From Solicola gregarius (GTDB taxonomy: Bacteria > Actinomycetota > Actinomycetes > Propionibacteriales > Nocardioidaceae): a stretch of 64,000 bases of DNA. This document shows positions 45,841 to 53,264 of the stretch, in pieces. The notes under the pieces were generated by a model. That model saw only the letters and a list, made by a program, of their open reading frames with translations. It did no database searches and was not told the origin of the DNA. The position numbers and the translations under genes are program-made. Every line of letters begins with the position of its first letter. Within the stretch, counting starts at the first letter, position 1. The stretch covers positions 1,488,001 to 1,552,000 of the forward strand of contig NZ_CP094970.1 of the NCBI RefSeq assembly GCF_025790165.1. The letters are read 5' to 3'.

Positions 45841-46740
45841 GTGGTGTCACCTCGCTCGCGTCGTCGCCGGAACCTGCGCGCGCGCTCGATCCTGGCCGGC
45901 GAGGCCGCGGCCGCGTCAGCCGAGGTCGAGGCGGCGCTGGACACCGGCCCCGATCCGCGCGTCGGCGCCTTCTTCGACGTCGACAACACGATCATGCAGG
46001 GCGCGTCCATCTTCTACCTGATGCGCGGGCTGTACCGCCGCGAGTTCTTCCGTACCCGCGACATCGCGCGGGCAGCGTGGCAGCAGGCGTACTTCCGCCT
46101 CGCGGGCACGGAGGATCCCGAGCACATCGAACAGGCCCGGTCGTCGGCCCTCGCGTTCATCGCGGGGCACAGCGTCGACGAGCTGGAGGCGTTGGGCGAA
46201 GAGATCTTCGACGAGGCGATGGCGCACCGGATCTGGCCGGGTACGAAGGCGCTCGCGCAGCAACACCTGGACCGCGGCCAACGGGTCTGGCTGGTCACGG
46301 CCGCCCCGGTCGAGATCGCCGGCATCATCGCGTCGAGGCTCGGCCTGACCGGCGCCCTCGGAACGGTCGCCGAGCACAGAGACGGCATCTACACGGGCCG
46401 CCTCATCGGCGAGATGCTGCACGGGCCGGCGAAGGCCGAGGCGCTGCTCGCGCTCGCACAGCGCGAGCAGCTCGATCTCGACCGCTGTTCCGCGTACTCC
46501 GACTCGTCGAACGACCTGCCGATGCTCTCGCTCGTCGGTGACCCCTGCGCGGTCAACCCCGACCGAAAGCTGCGCGAGCACGCGCGTACGCACGGTTGGC
46601 GGATCCGCGACTACCGCACCGGCCGCCGGGCGGCGAAGGCCGGGCTGGTCGCCGCCGCGACGGCCGGTTCGATCACGGCCGGCATCGCCGCAGGCCTGCG
46701 GATACGTCGTCGACACGCCGGTGGCCGCGTACGAAGTTGA
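45841..46740 (+). CDS. HAD-IB family phosphatase (SerB-like)
   Basis: This 299-residue hydrolase has the HAD motif I FFDVDNTIMQGASIF, motif II VTAAP, and motif III/IV KAEALLALAQ with SDSSNDLPMLSLVGDP. It groups with SerB-type HAD-IB enzymes linked to lipid genes (M. tuberculosis SerB1). An Arg-rich N-terminus and a C-terminal Ala-rich segment plus Arg tail flank the domain and may contact membrane. The GTG at 45841 is 7 nt after TACCCT (45828-45833), suggesting leaderless expression. The substrate is unknown. Confidence 0.9.
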   Translation: MVSPRSRRRRNLRARSILAGEAAAASAEVEAALDTGPDPRVGAFFDVDNTIMQGASIFYLMRGLYRREFFRTRDIARAAWQQAYFRLAGTEDPEHIEQARSSALAFIAGHSVDELEALGEEIFDEAMAHRIWPGTKALAQQHLDRGQRVWLVTAAPVEIAGIIASRLGLTGALGTVAEHRDGIYTGRLIGEMLHGPAKAEALLALAQREQLDLDRCSAYSDSSNDLPMLSLVGDPCAVNPDRKLREHARTHGWRIRDYRTGRRAAKAGLVAAATAGSITAGIAAGLRIRRRHAGGRVRS

Positions 46741-46925
46741 AAACTTGAAAGCCGCAGGTCACGCGCGGATTCGGCGTTGTCGCGTATCAACAGGCGATAT
46801 ACGCAGAGTAGTCGACGGCAAATGTGGGTAGCATCCCCGAACACGCGTCCACGTGCTGCGCGAGGGAGGGCTGAGCCATAACCGCTAGGCCGTGTGAGCT
46901 CGGCCCACTGCCGGCACTTCGCGCC

Positions 46926-47606
46926 GTGATCCTGCACGCGGCCGCCCAGCCATCACTGTCTGCAACCGGCCTCGAGCTCGCGATCGCCTCCTCGATACGC
47001 GGCAAGGTCGACTCCGGGAGGCCGGCATCGTCCGGACCGCCGCCCGACGACGACCCCGAGCGCTCGCGGATCGTCGCACTCGTCGACCTCGCCAAGGGCG
47101 GCGACAGCGAGGCATTCGGCGAGCTGTACGACCACTACGCCGACCAGGTCTTCCGCTACGTCTACTACCGCGTCGGCGATCGCGCCCTTGCCGAAGACCT
47201 CACCGGCGACGTGTTCGTACGCGCCCTGCGGGCGCTGCCACGGTTCACGTGGCAGGGAACGGACTTCGGCGCCTGGCTGACGACCATCGCCCGGAACCTG
47301 ATCACCGACCACTACAAGTCCAGTCGCACCAAACGCGAGATCATCGCCGATCAGGTTCCCGAGACCGACGACGTCCGCGACGGGCCCGAGCAGGAGGCGC
47401 TCGCCAACGACGCCCACGACGCGCTGATGCGGGCGCTGCACGAGCTCCCCTCGGACCAGCAGGAGTGCCTGATATCCCGGTTCATCCTCGAGCAGTCGAT
47501 CGCCGAGACCGCCGCGCTGATGGGCCGCTCGCCCGGGGCCATCAAGCAGCTCCAGCTACGCGCGATCCGCGCGCTCGCCCGCACGATCCCCGGTGAGTTG
47601 CGATGA
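46926..47606 (+). CDS. ECF RNA polymerase sigma factor, BldN/SigG-like
   Basis: This 226-residue sigma factor has a 45-residue N-terminal extension, then region 2 (AFGELYDHYADQVFRYVYYRVGD, ALAEDLTGDVFVRALRALPRF, AWLTTIARNLITDHYKSSR) and region 4 (LPSDQQECLISRFILEQSIA, then MGRSPGAIKQLQLRAIRALA). It is followed 85 nt later by a DUF5667 membrane protein and lies near HAD, rex and hem genes, as bldN does in Streptomyces. The N-terminal extension recalls the BldN proregion. Orthology with BldN is inferred. Confidence 0.9.
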   Translation: MILHAAAQPSLSATGLELAIASSIRGKVDSGRPASSGPPPDDDPERSRIVALVDLAKGGDSEAFGELYDHYADQVFRYVYYRVGDRALAEDLTGDVFVRALRALPRFTWQGTDFGAWLTTIARNLITDHYKSSRTKREIIADQVPETDDVRDGPEQEALANDAHDALMRALHELPSDQQECLISRFILEQSIAETAALMGRSPGAIKQLQLRAIRALARTIPGELR

Positions 47607-47691
47607 GTCACATTCTGCCGCTCGCTCGTAACCCGCTGCGCTATCCCGTCGTTGTACCCGGCGGATCACACCTCTCGACAGGATCACCGAC

Positions 47692-49203
47692 ATGAATGGC
47701 CGATTGTGGGGTGGTCGACGCTCCCAAGCCTTCCAGAACGCATTGGACGGCCATGTCGACCTCACCGAGTACGAACTCGCCGAGTTCGTACGGCTTGCGC
47801 GTACCCTCCGCGACATGCCGCCGGCCACGCTCGGCAACGAGGCACGCAACTCCATGCGTGCTCGCCTCGTCGCGGAGGCCGAGACGGTCCTCGGCGGCGA
47901 AGCCGTGCCGCCGCCGGCGATCCGACGCCGTCCGAGACGCCGCGGCCTGCGCATCGCCGCCGGTTCGACCGCCGCGGTCGCCGCCGTCTCCGCCGGTCTC
48001 GTCTCCATGAGCGCGGACGCCCTGCCGGGCGACGTCTTGTATCCGCTCAAGCGCGGTGTCGAACAGGTCGAGCTGACCGTCGGAGGCGGTGGGTCGGCCG
48101 CGGCCGGCCAGACCCGTCTCGAACACGCCTCCGTCCGTCTCGACGAGGCCGAGCAGCTCGCGGAGGGCGGCCACGCCGACCAGGTCGGCGACGTGCTCGA
48201 CGACTTCGTGTCCGACGCCGACATCGGCACCGAGCAGTTGCTGCGAGCGTACGCCTCGGATGACGACCGGTCCGCGATCGACGAGATCCGCAGCTTCGCC
48301 AGAACCTCTGCGGAGCGCCTGCAGGCCATCGCCCCGATGCTCGGCAGGTCGACCAGCACGGCGTACGAGAACGCGGTCGACACGGTCACCGAGGTCGACC
48401 GGCGAGCGGTCGCCGCGTGTCCGGAGTGTGCCGGCGGCCCGACGGTCCAGGTGCCGTTCGACCCCGTACCGGTCGACGCGCTGCCGCAGGACGACCGGAA
48501 CGGCTCACCCGGCGACCACCCGTCGAACGACGATGTCGTCGCCCAGCCCGACGACCTACCGCACGGCACCGACGTGCCGCCGATCGAGCATCATCCGGAC
48601 AACGGCGACACCGACCACGACGACGGCGGCGCCGACAACGGCGACAACGACGGCGGTGCGAACGAGCCGACACTGGACGGTGGCCACATCACCGGCAGCG
48701 ACTCCTCGGAGTTCGATCCGCCCGACAAGGGCGACATACCCGATCACGCGCTACCCGACGTGCCGGACCTCGACGGAGACTCGGGCAGCATTGTCGACAG
48801 CCTGCCGCTGGGTCCCGTGAACGACGCCCTCGACCCGATCCAGGACCTCCTCGACCAGCTCGGCCCGATCGGCGACCTGCTCGAGCCGGTCATCGGCGAC
48901 GGTGAGGAGTCCGACGACAAGGACCCGAAGGGACCGCTCGAGACCCTGCTCGGACCGGTGCTCGGCGGAGACAAACACGGCTCGGACGACAAGGCCGAGG
49001 CGGGCGACGACGAACCCACCATCGACGAGCAGAACATCGGTGGCGAACAGGACTCCGGCGACGAGCAGGACTCCGGTGACGATGCCGGGCCGACCGGTGA
49101 CCTGATCGACGGGGTGGAGGGCTCGAACGACGCCCCGCCGGTCGAACAGGACGAGCTCGGCGACCTGACCGACGGAGCAACCGACGGCACGACCGGCGAA
49201 TGA
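47692..49203 (+). CDS. DUF5667 membrane protein, probable partner (anti-sigma) of the ECF factor
   Basis: This 503-residue protein has a cytoplasmic N-terminus (about 1-80, FQNALDGHVDLTEYELAEFVR) and one membrane segment near residues 88-108 (IAAGSTAAVAAVSAGLVSM). The external DUF5667 domain is about 110-240 (ALPGDVLYPLKRGVEQVEL, AYASDDDRSAIDEIRSFAR, one C-x2-C pair CPEC). An Asp/Gly/Pro/Glu-rich tail of about 250 residues follows. It resembles RsbN, the BldN anti-sigma factor, in topology and position. Sigma inhibition is inferred. Confidence 0.85.
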   Translation: MNGRLWGGRRSQAFQNALDGHVDLTEYELAEFVRLARTLRDMPPATLGNEARNSMRARLVAEAETVLGGEAVPPPAIRRRPRRRGLRIAAGSTAAVAAVSAGLVSMSADALPGDVLYPLKRGVEQVELTVGGGGSAAAGQTRLEHASVRLDEAEQLAEGGHADQVGDVLDDFVSDADIGTEQLLRAYASDDDRSAIDEIRSFARTSAERLQAIAPMLGRSTSTAYENAVDTVTEVDRRAVAACPECAGGPTVQVPFDPVPVDALPQDDRNGSPGDHPSNDDVVAQPDDLPHGTDVPPIEHHPDNGDTDHDDGGADNGDNDGGANEPTLDGGHITGSDSSEFDPPDKGDIPDHALPDVPDLDGDSGSIVDSLPLGPVNDALDPIQDLLDQLGPIGDLLEPVIGDGEESDDKDPKGPLETLLGPVLGGDKHGSDDKAEAGDDEPTIDEQNIGGEQDSGDEQDSGDDAGPTGDLIDGVEGSNDAPPVEQDELGDLTDGATDGTTGE

Positions 49204-49245
49204 CGGGTGCCGCGCGGCGGTCGTCGACGCATGCCCAGCCCGTAC

Positions 49246-49445
49246 CTAGTGCCCTGCGTTCGAAGTACCTTGACGTCTTTCGCCGCCCAGGCGGCGCCCC
49301 GCGGCGTTCTCGTCGTCGGAAATAGTCCCCCGGCGCTAGAGCGCCGGGAGGTGCCCCCACAAGCTATGACCTTCCTTCTCGGCCTTGCGGATGCATCCAC
49401 CTGGACGACGCCTTCCGTAAAGCCACTTCAAACGCAGGACACTAG
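49246..49445. mobile_element. MITE-like element, about 200 bp
   Basis: The ends are imperfect 26-bp inverted repeats: left begins CTAGTGCCCTGCGTT (49246 on), right, reverse-complemented, begins CTAGTGTCCTGCGTT (49445 back). They match at 22 of 26 positions. Inside are hairpins CGCCGCC/GGCGGCG near 49281-49296 and CCCGGCGCT/AGCGCCGGG near 49328-49347. It encodes no credible protein. The CTAG at each end could be a target duplication. The right end supplies the TAG stop of the acyltransferase gene. Confidence 0.6.
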
Positions 49446-50506
49446 AAGAACACGGCCCGACGCTCGACGAGCAGGTTGTACAACGTCTGCTGGATCGTCT
49501 CGCGTACCTGGTCGGTGACGTTGAAGACCAGCATCGGGTCGTCGGCCGCGTCCTGGGCGTACGCGTCGGTGCGGATCGGCTCACCGAACTCGATGATCCA
49601 CTTGCTCGGCAGCGGGACGAGCCCGAGCGGACCGAGCAGCGGGAAGAACGGCGTGATCGGGATGTACGGAACGCCGAGCAACCGCGCCAGCGCGGGAACG
49701 TTGCCGACCATCGGGTAGATCTCCTCGGCGCCGACGATCGAGCACGGCACGATCGGGACGCCCGTACGCATGGCGGCCGACACGAAGCCGCCGCGGCCGA
49801 ACCGCTGCAGCTTGTACCGCTCGGAGTAGGGCTTGCCGATGCCCTTGAAACCCTCGGGCCAGACACCGACGAGCTCGCCCTGGCGGAGCAGCCGCTCGGC
49901 GTCCTCGCTGCAGGCCAGCGTTGCGCCACCCTTGCGGGCGACCTCGGAGACGAACGGCAGCGTGAAGACCAGGTCAGCGGCGAGCATCCGCAGGTGCCGG
50001 GCCGCATGGTCGTGTACGACGAGCGAGGTCATGATCGCGTCGACCGGAACCGTGCCTGAGTGGTTGGCGACGAGGAGCACGCCGTCCTCGGACGGGATGT
50101 TCTCGGCGCCGCGTACCTCGATGCGGAACCACTTCTCGGCGAGCGGGCGGGCGATCGCGAGCCCGAGTCGCGCCGTCAGCTCGGGGTCGAACCCGAACTC
50201 GTCGACCTGGTAGTCGCCCGCAAGGCGTCGGCGCAGCAGGGCGACCCATTCGGCGAGGCGGCGCTCCCAGTTGGCGCCGAGCACCTCGCGAGCACCCCCG
50301 GCGACGGCGTCGAGCAGGTCGGCGGCGGGAATCCCGCGTCGCTCCGTTGCGTCGGCCCGGTCGGCGCGTACCTCGGCGTGCGCCGCATCCTTCGCGGAGT
50401 CGCCTCCGCGATCGACCAGGGAGCGCGCCGCGGACGACGCGGTCTGGCGCCGGCCGCGACCGGGCTTGCCCCGGGTGCCGAGAGGAATGATCTGCGCGTC
50501 ACCCAC
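49442..50506 (-). CDS. Lysophospholipid acyltransferase (PlsC family)
   Basis: This 354-residue membrane-associated acyltransferase is likely to acylate 1-acylglycerol-3-phosphate or a related lipid. The PlsC core shows VLLVANHSGTVPVDAIM (the H-x4-D box), GVWPEGFKGIGKPYSER (glycerophosphate-binding EG-type motif) and VPIVPCSIVGAEEIYPM. A basic, low-complexity N-terminal extension of about 90 residues precedes it. The stop codon lies within the right end of the MITE-like element. It overlaps the epimerase by 8 nt, as in the mycobacterial galE2-Rv0502 pair. Confidence 0.9.
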   Translation of the reverse strand: MGDAQIIPLGTRGKPGRGRRQTASSAARSLVDRGGDSAKDAAHAEVRADRADATERRGIPAADLLDAVAGGAREVLGANWERRLAEWVALLRRRLAGDYQVDEFGFDPELTARLGLAIARPLAEKWFRIEVRGAENIPSEDGVLLVANHSGTVPVDAIMTSLVVHDHAARHLRMLAADLVFTLPFVSEVARKGGATLACSEDAERLLRQGELVGVWPEGFKGIGKPYSERYKLQRFGRGGFVSAAMRTGVPIVPCSIVGAEEIYPMVGNVPALARLLGVPYIPITPFFPLLGPLGLVPLPSKWIIEFGEPIRTDAYAQDAADDPMLVFNVTDQVRETIQQTLYNLLVERRAVFF

Positions 50507-51476
50507 GGGCGCTCCCCACGAACGCGAGCGGGCCGGGCTCGAGCGTCGCGGCGAACGCGTCGATGATCTCCTCGGTAGTCCATTTCGGCTCGTACCCGAA
50601 GATCTCGCGCAGTGCGGTCGTGTCGAGACCCCTGCCGTGCATGAAGTACGGCCGCAGGTCGCCGGGCAGCGAGATGCCGGCGACCCGCCCGATGGTCGGC
50701 GTGACGGTGCCGAATGCGGGCGCGGGAATCCGGAGCAGCGGGCGGCGCAGCCGGCGCGCGATCTGGCTGAGCATCATCGGGCCCGGACCGGCGACGTTGA
50801 ACGTACCGGGGCGCTCGCTGATGGTGGCCAGGCGTAACACCTCGAGCGCGTCTTCCTCGTGCAGGAACTGCATCCGCGGGTCGAAGCCGAGCACGCCGGG
50901 AATCGCGGGGAGCCGGAAGTACGAGGCGAGCACCGTGTCGACGGTCGGGCTGATCACCATGGCCATCCGAAGCGTGGTGATCGATACGTCGGGCCGCCGA
51001 CGGCCGAAGCCGCGAACGTAGCCCTCGACCTCGATGAGGTCTTTGGGGTATCCCGACGAGACCCCGCCCTTCGGCGGCATCGACTCGGTGAACATCGCGA
51101 CGTTGCGCGATGACGTGCCGTACACCGCTCCGGCCGACTGCAACACGAAGCGCTCGACACCGGGCGCTCGCTGGCAGGCGGCCAGCAGCTGCATCGTGCC
51201 GATGACGTTGAGTTCCTTGACGGGACCCCGCGGGCCGTTGCCGACGGGGCCCACCCCGAGATGGACGACGGTGTCGACCTCTTCGACCGCGAGCACCTTG
51301 CCGACGACGGGCGTGCGGATGTCGGCGCGGACGTACTTGACACCGGTCAGGTCGATACGCGGCGGGTAGACGTCGAGTCCGACGACCTTGTCGACGTCGG
51401 GAGCCGTCGCGAGGAGGCGCGCGAACCTCGCACCGAGGTCACGTGATACCCCGGTGACGAGCACGACTCGCCCCAT
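50499..51476 (-). CDS. NAD-dependent epimerase/dehydratase (extended SDR)
   Basis: This 325-residue protein has the Rossmann start VVLVTGVSRDLGARFARLL (a GxxxDxG variant of the usual GxxGxxG), VVHLGVGPVG, the catalytic region LQSAGAVYGTS and Tyr-Lys in SSGYPKDLIEVEGY (YxxxK). The nucleotide-sugar or steroid-type substrate is unknown. It sits between the acyltransferase and the bS22 gene; the matching M. tuberculosis gene is galE2 (Rv0501). Confidence 0.88.
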   Translation of the reverse strand: MGRVVLVTGVSRDLGARFARLLATAPDVDKVVGLDVYPPRIDLTGVKYVRADIRTPVVGKVLAVEEVDTVVHLGVGPVGNGPRGPVKELNVIGTMQLLAACQRAPGVERFVLQSAGAVYGTSSRNVAMFTESMPPKGGVSSGYPKDLIEVEGYVRGFGRRRPDVSITTLRMAMVISPTVDTVLASYFRLPAIPGVLGFDPRMQFLHEEDALEVLRLATISERPGTFNVAGPGPMMLSQIARRLRRPLLRIPAPAFGTVTPTIGRVAGISLPGDLRPYFMHGRGLDTTALREIFGYEPKWTTEEIIDAFAATLEPGPLAFVGSARG

Positions 51477-51517
51477 TCGACCTCCCTTGAGGGATGTTCG
51501 GTTAAGGCTCCGCGGTC

Positions 51518-51619
51518 CTACTTACCGAGACGCCGACGCTGCACGCGCGTGCGCTTCAGCATCTTGCGGTGCTTCTTCTTGGCCATGCGCTTGCGGCGCT
51601 TCTTGACGACAGAACCCAC
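51518..51619 (-). CDS. Small ribosomal protein bS22/AURKAIP1-type (33 aa)
   Basis: This 33-residue very basic protein, too short for normal gene finding, begins [16 protein letters not shown] and ends RRRLGK; the core [20 protein letters not shown] is diagnostic of the AURKAIP1/COX24 domain. In mycobacteria the counterpart (Rv0500B) was found on the ribosome and named bS22. GTG start at 51619, preceded by AAGGGTGA. It lies between the BldC-like gene and the epimerase, the same order as Rv0500A-Rv0500B-Rv0501. Confidence 0.93.
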   Translation of the reverse strand: MGSVVKKRRKRMAKKKHRKMLKRTRVQRRRLGK

Positions 51620-51703
51620 GGTTCACCCTTGCTTAATGGTCATCGGAACAGGACAAGGCTACCCGTAGGTGCCGCACCGCCACGCGGCAGTCTCGGAACG
51701 CGC

Positions 51704-51916
51704 TCAACCCGCCTGGTAGAACGACCGGCGGAGGTACTCCTCGACGGCCTTCTCGGGTACGCGAAACGATCGGCCGACGCGGATCGCGTCGAGCTGACCG
51801 GCGTGGACGAGGCGGTAGACCGTCATCTTGGAGACGCGCATCCGGGCTGCGACCTCGGCGACGGTGAGGAACGGACCGCCGGCGGACGGAACCTTGTCGC
51901 GTTCGGTGGAGCTCAT
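51704..51916 (-). CDS. bldC: BldC-like MerR-type DNA-binding protein
   Basis: This 70-residue single-domain regulator has winged helix-turn-helix FLTVAEVAARMRVSKMTVYR, then LVHAGQLDAIRVGRSFRVPE. It closely matches Streptomyces BldC, a developmental regulator that polymerises along DNA, and mycobacterial Rv0500A. It lacks any effector domain. The 5' region contains hairpins (51949-51965 and 51975-52005). The bldC symbol is given by similarity; developmental function here is unproven. Confidence 0.9.
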   Translation of the reverse strand: MSSTERDKVPSAGGPFLTVAEVAARMRVSKMTVYRLVHAGQLDAIRVGRSFRVPEKAVEEYLRRSFYQAG

Positions 51917-51948
51917 TCGTCCTCGCCTGCTTTCGAGCGTGATCGCAC

Positions 51949-52005
51949 CCCCCGGCCCTCGGGGGTAATGTCACTTGGCGTGAGCGTAGTGCCTCACGGG
52001 GCCAA
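51949..52005 (-). other. Two hairpins in the bldC upstream region
   Basis: CCCCCG (51949-51954) pairs with CGGGGG (51960-51965). TTGGCGTGAG (51975-51984) pairs with CTCAC (51993-51997) and GCCAA (52001-52005) around a GGG bulge. They lie 33-89 nt from the bldC start and could be leader-RNA structure or an operator. Confidence 0.45.
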
Positions 52006-52072
52006 TGCGAAAGGAGTGATGTACAGAAAATACCGGATTCTGGCGTGTCATGCTTGACTCCGGCGACAAACG

Positions 52073-53254
52073 TCACGGCATCGGGTCGAGGCCGAGCAGC
52101 GGGAACGACTCCTTGCGAGTCGCCATGATCGACCGGTCCAGCCAGGTCGCCGGGTCGTACCCGTCGGTCCAGTCGCGGTACGAGATCGACTGAGCGTCGG
52201 TCATGCGCAGCGGCGCATCGCGGCCCGAGAGCTCGTGTACGCGCTGCCGCCACTGCGGCGGTGTCGGGGTCTCCGGGTCGATCGGCCGTTCGCCGACGAT
52301 CGCCAGCAGGTGCGTCCAGATCCGCGGTACGACATCGAGCACGGCGTACCCACCGCCGCCGAGCGCGATCCACCGGCCGTCGGGCACCGTGGTCGCGAGG
52401 TCGCGTAGCGCGAGGTACGAAGCGCGCTGTCCGTCGATGCTGAGCATCAGGTTGGTGAGCGGGTCGTCGGCGTGCGAGTCGCAGCCGTGCTGGCTCACGA
52501 TGATGTCCGGCGCGAACTCCGCGACCACCTGCGGCACGACCGCGTGGAACGCGCGCAGCCAGCCCGCGTCGGAGGTGCCCGGAGGAATCGCGACGTTGAC
52601 CGCGGAGCCCTCGGCGTCGGGGCCCCCGATCTCCGACGGCGCGCCCGTGCCCGGGAAGAGCGTCTGCGGCGTCTCGTGCAACGACACGGTCAGCACCCGC
52701 GGATCGTTGTAGAACACCTCCTGCACACCGTCGCCGTGGTGTGCGTCGACGTCGATGTACGCGACCTTGGATGCACCGTTGGCGAGGAGCCACCGGATCG
52801 CGACGGCACAGTCGTTGTAGATGCAGAAGCCGCTCGCGTTGCCCGGCATCGCATGGTGCAGGCCGCCGGTGATGTTGACTGCCCGCCGGTTCTCGCCCGT
52901 CCACACCCGCCGCGCCGCCTCGACCGATGCGCCGACGATGAGCGCACTCGCGTCGTGCATGTGCGCGAACGTCGGGTTGTCGTCGTTGCCGAGCCCGTAC
53001 GCCAGCTGCTTCTCGTACGGACGCGCGCTGACCTCACGCACTGCCTCGATGTAGTCGGGCGTATGGACCGTGGCGAGCAGGTCGTCGGATGCCGCGGACG
53101 CACCGACGACCGGGAGCGCGTCGTCGCCGACGACACCGAGCTCGCGGGCCAGTGCGATCGTCAGGTCGATCCGCAACGGCGCCATCGGATGCGAAGGCCC
53201 GAAGTCGTACTCGGTGAGGTGCTCGTCGAAGACGGCGCACGCTGGTTCGGGCAT
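52073..53254 (-). CDS. acuC: Acetoin utilization protein AcuC / histone deacetylase family
   Basis: This 393-residue zinc-dependent deacylase is of the class II HDAC fold. Visible are FGPSHPMAPLRIDLT, the tandem-His region GGLHHAMPGNASGFCIYND, VAYIDVDAHHGDGVQEVFY (Zn-binding Asp and His), SQHGCDSHADDPL and LALGGGGY. In Bacillus AcuC deacetylates acetyl-CoA synthetase; the target here is unknown. ATG at 53254 chosen for length. It lies 10 nt after the BisC-like gene, so the two may be co-transcribed. Confidence 0.92.
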   Translation of the reverse strand: MPEPACAVFDEHLTEYDFGPSHPMAPLRIDLTIALARELGVVGDDALPVVGASAASDDLLATVHTPDYIEAVREVSARPYEKQLAYGLGNDDNPTFAHMHDASALIVGASVEAARRVWTGENRRAVNITGGLHHAMPGNASGFCIYNDCAVAIRWLLANGASKVAYIDVDAHHGDGVQEVFYNDPRVLTVSLHETPQTLFPGTGAPSEIGGPDAEGSAVNVAIPPGTSDAGWLRAFHAVVPQVVAEFAPDIIVSQHGCDSHADDPLTNLMLSIDGQRASYLALRDLATTVPDGRWIALGGGGYAVLDVVPRIWTHLLAIVGERPIDPETPTPPQWRQRVHELSGRDAPLRMTDAQSISYRDWTDGYDPATWLDRSIMATRKESFPLLGLDPMP

Positions 53255-53264
53255 ACCGGTCAGC

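Noticed and set aside
46741-46925. Riboswitch in front of the ECF sigma factor gene
   Set aside because: There is enough room for one, but I see no conserved aptamer motif or strong hairpin series. A promoter is more likely.
49320-49365. IS200/IS605 (TnpA/TnpB) end hairpin
   Set aside because: The hairpin alone is GC-rich and suggestive, but no transposase gene or TTAC-type target is present, and the 26-bp terminal inverted repeats fit a different, MITE-like element.
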